From Phycisphaerae bacterium (lineage in GTDB: Bacteria; Planctomycetota; Phycisphaerae; UBA1845), in contig JAFGJQ010000050.1 in assembly GCA_016929015.1 (NCBI GenBank), positions 1 to 43,555 of the forward strand: a DNA stretch of 43,555 nucleotides. Direction: 5' to 3'. The notes beneath the pieces are model-generated. The model worked only from the letters and a program-made list of their open reading frames with translations, had not been told where the DNA came from and ran no database searches. A program made the translations under genes and the position numbers. Below, piece by piece: positions 33,516-40,223 of this stretch; position 1 is the stretch's first letter, and every line of letters starts with the position of its first letter.

Positions 33516-34777
33516 GACCCGGCCTCCTTCCCCCCGGCCGCGCGAGCCGCCTCCGCCTGGTCCCGCTCGTACTCCGCAACGGCCGCCTCTCGGGAGAACA
33601 TGGGCAGCCGGCCGAGCAGCTTCACCATGACGATGGCCGTCACCGTGGCCACGGCACCGGCCAACATGCAGGTGCCGATGACTTCGGTTGGATCACTGCA
33701 GTTGGCCCCGTTCCGGACACTGAGCAGTGTAGCCGGCAAAATGGCCAGCCCCGCGGTGTTGTAGCCCAGCAGCATGATCTGGGAGTCCGTCGCAACCTCC
33801 GGACGGTCGTTGAGGCTCTGCAACTCCTTCATCGCCTTGAGCCCGAACGGCGTGGCGGCGTTGCCCAGCCCGAGCAGGGTTGACGTCACGTTCATGACGA
33901 TGGCGCCGTTGGCGGGGTGGTCCTTCGGCACCTGGGGAAACAGGAACCGAATCACCGGATACACGGCCCCCGCCACAAGCTGGATGATGCCGGCCTTTTC
34001 CCCCACTTTCATCAGGCCCAGCAGCATCACCATGGCCGCCACGAGCTTCAACGCGATTTCGAACCCCTTTGTCGCGTACTCGAAGGCGGCGTCCGTCAGC
34101 GACTTGAGCGTCACCAGCTTGCCGACGGCCAGACGCTGCTCAATGATAACGGAACATTCTTGCGGCGAGCAGTCCTGCCAGTCCAGGACGAAGCCGTCCT
34201 CCGTCAACCGCGCCCCCTCCAGGTGGGGTTCGCGGACGCCGGCGGGCGCATCCACGGAAGATACGCTGAGATCGTCGCCATCCCGCTTGACGTGGAACGC
34301 AAATGTGCGGCCGGGCGCGTCGGCTGACGTCTGCCGGACGAGAATGGTGTTCTCCCCCTTTCGGAAGAAGTGCTCCGGGATCGGCTCGTTCAGCGGCCGG
34401 GGCCGTTCGACGCTGAGCAGGTAATCCCCGTGGCCCTTGAAATCCCAGGTGAGGTCGAGCGCCTGGCCGTCCGGACGGGCCGCGATGAGCCACGGCCGGT
34501 CATCGCTCGGGGCGGCGGCGGAGTCGGGGATCCGCCACTGCCCGTTCGTCTTGTCGAGCGTGAGAGTGAATCGCTGGGGCTTTGCGTCTTTGTTCTCGAA
34601 ATCTCCCACGTACACGGCAAGCGTATTCGCGCCGTCCGCCAGCAAGGAGGGGTCGACGCGGGAGGTTGTGTCCTGGATGTGCTGCACCAGGCACAAAACG
34701 AACGACGCGAGAATCATGATCCCCCAGATGAAGTTGATATTGAGGACGGATCGGATCATTCCGCCGAAGACCTTCAT
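33512..34777 (-). CDS. spmA: SpmA-like membrane protein with a large inserted beta-rich domain
   Basis: A 421-residue protein, about twice the length of Bacillus SpmA. The N-terminal helix (VLNINFIWGIMILASFVLCLV, the family start) is followed by a region of about 180 residues (about 40-220). This insert is rich in short beta strands and hydrophilic residues, with no membrane segments, and is predicted to fold outside the cytoplasm. From about residue 235 the SpmA core resumes: KLVAAMVMLLGLMKVGEKAG, PANGAIVMNVTSTLLGLGNAATPFGLKAM, LLGYNTAGLAILP. ATG 34777 is chosen for its GGAGGAG ribosome site and because it starts the family sequence. It is coupled to spmB by a 4-base overlap. The inserted domain could bind a peptidoglycan-derived ligand, but that is speculation. 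Confidence 0.87.
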   Translation of the reverse strand: MKVFGGMIRSVLNINFIWGIMILASFVLCLVQHIQDTTSRVDPSLLADGANTLAVYVGDFENKDAKPQRFTLTLDKTNGQWRIPDSAAAPSDDRPWLIAARPDGQALDLTWDFKGHGDYLLSVERPRPLNEPIPEHFFRKGENTILVRQTSADAPGRTFAFHVKRDGDDLSVSSVDAPAGVREPHLEGARLTEDGFVLDWQDCSPQECSVIIEQRLAVGKLVTLKSLTDAAFEYATKGFEIALKLVAAMVMLLGLMKVGEKAGIIQLVAGAVYPVIRFLFPQVPKDHPANGAIVMNVTSTLLGLGNAATPFGLKAMKELQSLNDRPEVATDSQIMLLGYNTAGLAILPATLLSVRNGANCSDPTEVIGTCMLAGAVATVTAIVMVKLLGRLPMFSREAAVAEYERDQAEAARAAGGKEAGS

Positions 34778-34908
34778 ACGCCAGGCTCCTCCTGCCCGTG
34801 TGAAAGGAATACCGCCTCCCGCCGCACGCGACGGCACCGAGGCACAGGGCACGGACGATCGTATTATGGGTTACCTCGCGCAGCGTGCCAAGGCAGAACG
34901 CAGGTCGC

Positions 34909-34936
34909 TTGTGAAATCGCCGCATCACGCTATGCT
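34909..34936 (+). promoter_or_regulatory. Candidate promoter for alr-dacB
   Basis: TTGTGA (34909-34914), a 16-base spacer and TATGCT (34931-34936), each matching consensus at four positions. The start would be near 34943, about 39 bases before the alr ATG, inside the 204-base divergent gap with spmA. Confidence 0.35.
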
Positions 34937-34981
34937 CGTGCCCTCGATGATCTGTCACGTGGGACCTGGGAACCGTATCGC

Positions 34982-36151
34982 ATGAATGCCGCCTGCTTAC
35001 GTGCCGAAATCGACCTGACCGCCATCGAGCACAACATCCGTGTTCTCCGCGCCTTCGCCCCCCCGGACTGCAAGCTCTGCCCCGCCGTCAAAGCTGACGC
35101 ATACGGTCACGGCATCCGGCTCGTTCTGCCCGCCCTGCTGCGGGCTGGGGCCGACATGCTTGGCGTGGCAGCCATTCGCGAGGCCCAGGAACTGCGTGAA
35201 CTGGCATACGACGGGCCCATCCTGCTGTTTGGAACGGAACTCAACGCCTGGCGTGGATCGCAGCGCCACGACGCCGCCGGCTGGCTCGTGGAGCACGACG
35301 TGCGGGTCACCGTGACGACCGCCGCCGACCTCAACGACCTGGCCGCCGCCGCACACACCGTCGGCCGGCCCGCCCGGCTTCACTTCAAGCTGGATTCCGG
35401 CATGTCGCGCATGGGCGTTCACGAGCAGCCCCTGCTCGAGCTGATCCAGACCGCCGCCCGCAAAGACGGCCTGGCCATCGAGGGCTTGTACACGCACTTC
35501 GCCACGGCCGACGACGACAAGCCTTTCGCCCGGCAGCAGCTCGACCGTTTCACGGCGTTCGTCCAGCGGGTCCGGGCCGCCGGGTTGGCCGTGCCCATTC
35601 TCCACGCCGCCAATTCCGCGGCCATCATCGACGTGCCGGGCAGCCATTTCGACATGATCCGCCCCGGCATCTCCCTCTACGGCTACCACACCGGGCCGGA
35701 CATGGTGAATCGGCCGGACCTGCGCCCCGCCCTGCGCCTGGTTACGCAACTCACCCTGGTCAAGGAAATCCCAGCGGGCAGCCGCGTCGGATACGGCGGC
35801 ACATTCCAGACCAAGCAGGAATCGCTGGTCGGCCTCGTGCCCATCGGCTACGCCGACGGATACAACCGGCACTTGTCCAATCGGGCGCAGATGCGCTTGG
35901 CCGGTCAACTGGTCCCGGTCATCGGCCGGATCAGCATGGACCAAACCATTATCGACCTGACGGCGTTGCGGCGCGACGGCGTTCCCGTCTCGCCGGGCGA
36001 TCCGGTGGTGATCATCGACAACGATCGCGACGCGCCCAATAGTGTGGAGTCGCTGGCGCAAATGCTCGGCACGATCCCCTACGAAATCACGACTTTGCTC
36101 GGCAACCGGATCGAGCGTGTTGCGGCGCCACCGCCAGCCCATGGCTCCTGA
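34982..36151 (+). CDS. alr: Alanine racemase
   Basis: A 389-residue PLP enzyme (EC 5.1.1.1) that interconverts L- and D-alanine, supplying D-Ala for peptidoglycan or returning salvaged D-Ala to metabolism; it is cytosolic. The PLP lysine is K37 in AVKADAYGHG, and the second catalytic base is Y271 in RVGYGGTF. LHFKLDSGMSRMG and GRISMDQTIIDLT are further hallmarks. Length is normal. The ATG at 34982 has only a weak GGGA 12 bases upstream, but the frame upstream carries no family sequence. The PBP4-type gene begins 43 bases after its stop and is likely co-transcribed; spmA diverges from it. Confidence 0.96.
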   Translation: MNAACLRAEIDLTAIEHNIRVLRAFAPPDCKLCPAVKADAYGHGIRLVLPALLRAGADMLGVAAIREAQELRELAYDGPILLFGTELNAWRGSQRHDAAGWLVEHDVRVTVTTAADLNDLAAAAHTVGRPARLHFKLDSGMSRMGVHEQPLLELIQTAARKDGLAIEGLYTHFATADDDKPFARQQLDRFTAFVQRVRAAGLAVPILHAANSAAIIDVPGSHFDMIRPGISLYGYHTGPDMVNRPDLRPALRLVTQLTLVKEIPAGSRVGYGGTFQTKQESLVGLVPIGYADGYNRHLSNRAQMRLAGQLVPVIGRISMDQTIIDLTALRRDGVPVSPGDPVVIIDNDRDAPNSVESLAQMLGTIPYEITTLLGNRIERVAAPPPAHGS

Positions 36152-36194
36152 GGAATCCGAGGAACTGCGCATGACCATCCCCACCGGAGGCACC

Positions 36195-37667
36195 ATGAAG
36201 CGGAACCACCCGATTCACCTGGCGTTCGTCCTGTCCGCCCTCTTGCCGGCCGTCGGATGTACACCGGTCCGGCACGACCCTGCCCTCACCAGGGACCTCG
36301 CACCCATCCTGCACCGGCTGGATGATTCGGGCGCCATCGTCTCGGCCCGCGTCATCGAGCTGCCGTCCGGCCGTGAACTGTACGCGGAAGACGCGGGCCA
36401 CCCCTTCACGCCGGCCAGCAACATGAAGCTGGTCGTCACCGCCGCTGCCCTGGACGCCCTCGGCCGGCGCTTCACGTATGACACATACCTGGTGCGTTCG
36501 GGCGACGACGTCTGGATTGTGGGTACGGGCGATCCCGCCCTCGGCGACATTCGGCTGGCCGACCGCCACAAACGCGATCCGTACGCCGTGCTCGACGAAT
36601 GGGCCCGCCTCCTCAAACAGAAAGGCCTCACCCGAATCGCCGGCAATCTGTGTTACGACGAGTCGTGGTTTGAGATGAAGCAACTCCATGATGACTGGTC
36701 CCAACGCAGCCGCATCGAATGGTATGCCTGCCCGGTCAGCGGTCTGAACTTCAACGACAACTGCATCGACGTGACGGTGACGCCCGCGGATGCCGGCGCG
36801 CCCGTCAGCTACACGATCGCCCCGCCCACCCAGGTGGTCACCATCGTCAACAACTGCGTTTCGCACGGTGACGGCAAGCCGGCGGACATCGTCCGGGAGT
36901 TCACCAGCAACGTCTTTACACTCACGGGCCGGGCGACGAAGCGCACCGAACTGCAATCCAAGCCGGTGACCCAGCCCGGCCTGTTCCTGGCCGACGCCTT
37001 TCGCCTGGCCTTGGAGAGCAACGGCATTTCCGTGACAGGCGAATTGAGGCCGATCGCGGTTCGGCGCGACGAACGCGGGGCACCGCGTGACGGAGAGATT
37101 CTCGCCATTCACCGGACCCCGCTGGCAGAGGTGCTCTGGCGGACCAATACGCACTCCCAAAACCTCTTCGCCGAATGCCTGGCCAAGACCGTGGGACGGC
37201 AGTGGGCGGCCTCATGGTGGCTGCGTCAGCCGGGATCATGGGCAAACGCCCGCCAGGCCGTGCCTGATCGCCTGCGGAAGCTGGGCGTCTCCACCCGCGG
37301 CCTCAGGATGGCCGACGGCTCCGGCCTGAGCCACGGCAACAAGGTGACCGCCCGGCTGCTCACCGATTTGCTGAAGGCGATGCACTCGCACCCGGACGCG
37401 GCGATGTATCGGCAGAGCCTCTCCAAAGTCGGTGTGGAAGGCACGCTGCGCAATCGCATGAAAGATCTGAAAGGACGCGTCTTCGCCAAAACCGGCTACA
37501 TCAACTCGGTCCGCACCCTCAGCGGCTACGTGCAGACCCGCGACGGGAGGTGGCTGGCCTTCTCTTTCCTGTACAACCGCATCCCCGGTTCGGTGACGCC
37601 CTTCGAGGAATTGCAGGACGAGGCGGTGCACGTGCTGGCAGAGTGGTCACCGGAAGACACCGAGTAG
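36195..37667 (+). CDS. dacB: PBP4-type D-alanyl-D-alanine carboxypeptidase/endopeptidase, putative lipoprotein
   Basis: A 490-residue S13-family penicillin-binding protein that removes terminal D-Ala and cuts DD-cross-links of peptidoglycan outside the inner membrane. The serine-hydrolase triad of motifs is complete: S75-N-M-K78 (PASNMKLV), S321-Q-N323 (THSQNLFAE) and K432-T-G (AKTGYIN). The S13-specific insert domain lies between the first and second motifs. The N-terminus carries a signal ending in LLPAVGC, so Cys22 may be lipidated. I choose ATG 36195, with GGAGG about 6 bases before; ATG 36171 is an alternative with GAGGAA. It follows alr by 43 bases. The D-Ala it liberates would be a direct substrate for the racemase. 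Confidence 0.93.
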   Translation: MKRNHPIHLAFVLSALLPAVGCTPVRHDPALTRDLAPILHRLDDSGAIVSARVIELPSGRELYAEDAGHPFTPASNMKLVVTAAALDALGRRFTYDTYLVRSGDDVWIVGTGDPALGDIRLADRHKRDPYAVLDEWARLLKQKGLTRIAGNLCYDESWFEMKQLHDDWSQRSRIEWYACPVSGLNFNDNCIDVTVTPADAGAPVSYTIAPPTQVVTIVNNCVSHGDGKPADIVREFTSNVFTLTGRATKRTELQSKPVTQPGLFLADAFRLALESNGISVTGELRPIAVRRDERGAPRDGEILAIHRTPLAEVLWRTNTHSQNLFAECLAKTVGRQWAASWWLRQPGSWANARQAVPDRLRKLGVSTRGLRMADGSGLSHGNKVTARLLTDLLKAMHSHPDAAMYRQSLSKVGVEGTLRNRMKDLKGRVFAKTGYINSVRTLSGYVQTRDGRWLAFSFLYNRIPGSVTPFEELQDEAVHVLAEWSPEDTE

Positions 37668-38220
37668 AAACAGACCTCACTCACGTACGCTGGACAAGCC
37701 CCCAATCCGCATCGCCCCCCGAAGCACGGCGAGCGAAATCTCAGACTCGCGTGTCCTGCCTTCAATGCGAAGGCCGCACTCACAATGCGATGAGCGTTGG
37801 GTGGCCGGGTTGCACCGGTGAGTCCCGATGAATCGTCAGATCAGACCTCTCGACAATCACTCCTCACCCGAGAACATCTGACCGTCGAACAGAGCGTTCG
37901 ATATGGGAGTGACCGACTCTGGCTGGGAACCGGACCGAGACCAAGAAGTGACCAACCAGCTCGGCGGACAGTCGCATTCTCGAACGTAACCTGTTCTGGT
38001 GATGATGGTTACGTGTAGTTGCCCGATTGGGAACCGAAGCGAACGGATCTGTAAAGCACTTTCAAACCGAAGTTTACGACCAATTCCCTTGACGCCGGCA
38101 GGAGTCCGTGCATGCACAAACGACGTGGATTACGCGACACAATCTTATCTCTAAAGCCACATTGGACGGCACTATAGATAATATATTGACGATAATTTGT
38201 GATGCTGGTAGAATCGTGTC
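37668..38220. other. Intergenic region before hipBA, AT-rich at its right end
   Basis: A 553-base stretch with no reading frame I can support on either strand and no RNA gene that I recognise. Base composition drifts from GC-rich to clearly AT-rich between about 38120 and 38220, unlike the rest of the window. The last 45 bases contain the hipB promoter and two GATAAT direct repeats (38177-38182 and 38191-38196, 14 bases apart) that flank or touch the -35 and may be HipB-binding sites. No perfect HipB-type inverted repeat was found. Confidence 0.5.
38186..38214 (+). promoter_or_regulatory. Strong extended -10 promoter of hipBA, predicting a leaderless mRNA
   Basis: TTGACG (38186-38191), a 17-base spacer and TAGAAT (38209-38214) with TGG directly before it (extended -10). 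Seven bases after the -10 is position 38221, the A of the hipB ATG. There is no Shine-Dalgarno before that ATG, so translation from a leaderless transcript is expected. Confidence 0.75.
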
Positions 38221-38532
38221 ATGAATGCCACAACGCTTGCGCTGGCCGGTCCAACCGAAGTGGCCAAGGCCTTGGCTGCGCGTGCCAAGGCCCATCGGCT
38301 TTTGCGGGGCTGGACGCAGAACACACTCGCCCAGCGGGCGGGCGTCACCGCGGCGTCGTACCGGCGTTTCGAGCGATCCGGGAAAGCCTCGCTGGGGTTG
38401 GTTCTGAAAGTGGCTCACGCTTTGGCCCGCCTCGATGATTTCGACCGTTTGCTCCAGCTACCCCCGGCCCGAAGCATAGCAGAGCTCGAACGGCAGACCA
38501 CCAAACCCACCCGCAAGCGAGGACGGATATGA
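38221..38532 (+). CDS. hipB: HipB-like antitoxin, XRE-family DNA-binding protein
   Basis: A 103-residue protein with a Cro/C1-type helix-turn-helix at about residues 18-75 (AKAHRLLRGWTQNTLAQRAGVTAASYRRFERSG in three short helices; QNTLAQRAGV is the recognition region). A basic tail (TTKPTRKRGRI) follows. HipB-type antitoxins bind operator DNA and the HipA kinase, holding the toxin inactive and repressing the operon. The gene starts at the predicted transcription start and overlaps hipA by 4 bases (ATGA), the usual antitoxin-first arrangement. It lies directly downstream of an AT-rich stretch, consistent with horizontal acquisition. Confidence 0.88.
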   Translation: MNATTLALAGPTEVAKALAARAKAHRLLRGWTQNTLAQRAGVTAASYRRFERSGKASLGLVLKVAHALARLDDFDRLLQLPPARSIAELERQTTKPTRKRGRI

Positions 38533-39758
38533 GGAAGCTCGAGGTTCGCTTCGTCCGCAGCCCCGGCGATTCGTCGCATGTCGGCACGTTGGCCGAGGAC
38601 CGAGGCCGGGTGTACTTCGAATACGCCGCCGGTTTCCTTGCAACTGGCCTGAGTCTTTCGCCGTTTCACCTCCCGTTTGCGGCCGGACTCTTCGAGCATC
38701 GCGATCACGCATTCGGCCCGTTGCCCGGCCTGTTCGACGACTCACTGCCCGACGGGTGGGGGCTACTGCTGATGGATCGCCATTTCCGTTCGCTCGCCCT
38801 CAACCTTGCTGCGATCAGCCCGCTGGATCGGCTCTCCTGGCTTGGGACCCGGACTGTGGGCGCACTGACCTACCATCCACCAGCCGACCGCGAGGACGCC
38901 GATGCCGGCGTGTTCGACTTGCACGGTCTGGCCCGGCACTCGCAGGACATCCTGGCGGGAGCTGCTGTCGATGTTCTTCCCGAACTGCTGCGTGCCGGTG
39001 GCTCGCCCGGCGGTGCGCGTCCCAAGGTGCTCGTGGGTTATGACCCTGCCACCGGTGAAGTGCGCAGCGGCGAGGATGACCTGCCCGACGGATTCGAACA
39101 CTGGATCGTCAAGTTCACAGCGAAAACGGACTCGGCCGACGCCGGAGCCATCGAGTTCGCCTATTCGCTGATGGCCCGCGATGCAGGCATCGACATCCCG
39201 CCGACGCGGTTGTTCGAAACGCGCGCGGGCCAGACGTTTTTCGGCGTTCAGCGGTTCGACCGCGCCGGCAATCGGCGGTATCACGTACACACCTTCGGGA
39301 ACCTGATTCAATCGAACTTCCGCATTCCATCCGCGGATTACGCCGACCTGCTCAAAGCCACCAGCCTGCTCACGCGAAATCATCAGGATGTGCTGCGTGC
39401 CTTCCGCCGGATGGTCTTCAATGTGTTGGCCCACAACCGCGACGACCATGTGAAGAACTTCGCGTTCCGGCTGGATGACACCACGGGCGAGTGGTCACTG
39501 ACACCGGCCTACGACCTGCTCTATACACCCGGTCCCGGTGGTGAGCACACGATGACGTTGGCGGGTGAGGGAAAGCACCCTGGCCGACCGCACATGCTTC
39601 GCCTGGCCGAGCAGGCCGGCTTGTCCAAAAAGGAGGTCATGGCCATCATCGACGACGTTCGTGTCGCCGTCGGGCGCTGGTCTGACCACGCTGCCCAGGC
39701 GGGCGTGACGACGGCGGCCATCAGGGAAATCGCGAATTCGTTCCCGGGACTGAAGTAG
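38529..39758 (+). CDS. hipA: HipA-family serine/threonine kinase toxin
   Basis: A 409-residue HipA kinase. Characterised members phosphorylate glutamyl-tRNA synthetase or other tRNA synthetases, halting translation and inducing dormancy. Features are the N-terminal HipA_N subdomain (GRVYFEYAAGFL, PLPGLFDDSLPDGWG), the ejectable P-loop with the regulatory serine S159 in GGSPGGARPK, the ATP-binding Lys in WIVKFTA, the catalytic loop AHNRDDHVKNFAF (D305 and D306), and the metal-binding Asp in PAYDLLY. All are intact, so the toxin should be active. It is coupled to hipB by an ATGA overlap. The target cannot be told from sequence. Confidence 0.92.
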   Translation: MRKLEVRFVRSPGDSSHVGTLAEDRGRVYFEYAAGFLATGLSLSPFHLPFAAGLFEHRDHAFGPLPGLFDDSLPDGWGLLLMDRHFRSLALNLAAISPLDRLSWLGTRTVGALTYHPPADREDADAGVFDLHGLARHSQDILAGAAVDVLPELLRAGGSPGGARPKVLVGYDPATGEVRSGEDDLPDGFEHWIVKFTAKTDSADAGAIEFAYSLMARDAGIDIPPTRLFETRAGQTFFGVQRFDRAGNRRYHVHTFGNLIQSNFRIPSADYADLLKATSLLTRNHQDVLRAFRRMVFNVLAHNRDDHVKNFAFRLDDTTGEWSLTPAYDLLYTPGPGGEHTMTLAGEGKHPGRPHMLRLAEQAGLSKKEVMAIIDDVRVAVGRWSDHAAQAGVTTAAIREIANSFPGLK

Positions 39759-39769
39759 GGGCCGAAGTC

Positions 39770-39964
39770 ATGCTTGTTCGGCGCTGCACCACCAGAGCTT
39801 TCAAGAAGCTGGGGGCCAAGCCGCAGGCTGTGTCAGTGTTGCACACTGATGACAACCTGGGCGAGTGGTACGTCGATGCGATCGACTGTCTCGATGACGG
39901 CGATCTGATGCTTGCCTGCATGCACACCGAGAGCCTCTTCAGGGCACACGTGCCTTGCCCATGA
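39770..39964 (+). pseudogene. Truncated DUF6933-like protein
   Basis: A 64-residue reading frame starting 12 bases after hipA. Its sequence (MLVRRCTTRAFKKLGAKP, then LGEWYVDAIDCLDDGDLML and HTESLFRAHVPCP) resembles the first third of DUF6933, whose members read like CTKKLLDxLG followed by WYANLL...RRKCLLxxxxxTLFSVFVP and continue for another hundred or so residues. Here a TGA comes directly after the FRAHVP strand and none of the other frames downstream continues the family in a convincing way, so it is most likely a decayed or truncated copy. The family resemblance is from memory and has not been checked by search. It may also be a genuine small protein. Confidence 0.5.
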
Positions 39965-40223
39965 ACAGGGAGATGACCCGATCCAACTCACGCAAGACTC
40001 CAGGAGCCATGCTCACCGCATGTGTGGCTTTGGCCGCCGATGCCTCTTCGCCCTCACCTTCGCCCCCTCTTGAATCAAGCTCACCAGGTGTTCCGCGGCG
40101 CCATCGTACGAAAGGCACGCATGGCAAATAAGGCTGACTGCTTGACTGTCATCCAACGGTGGGTTCATGGTGCCTTGGCTCTCACGATTCTGCACCAAAC
40201 CGTCCGGTTGAAAACCTCACACG

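Noticed and set aside
37857-38117. An 86-codon minus-strand frame in the gap before hipB
   Set aside because: No start signal or family-like sequence; composition matches neighbouring non-coding DNA.
40013-40198. A 61-codon minus-strand frame between the DUF6933-like and sulfatase genes
   Set aside because: There is no recognisable domain, no ribosome site and no conservation signal that I could see; the 259-base gap is best left as non-coding.
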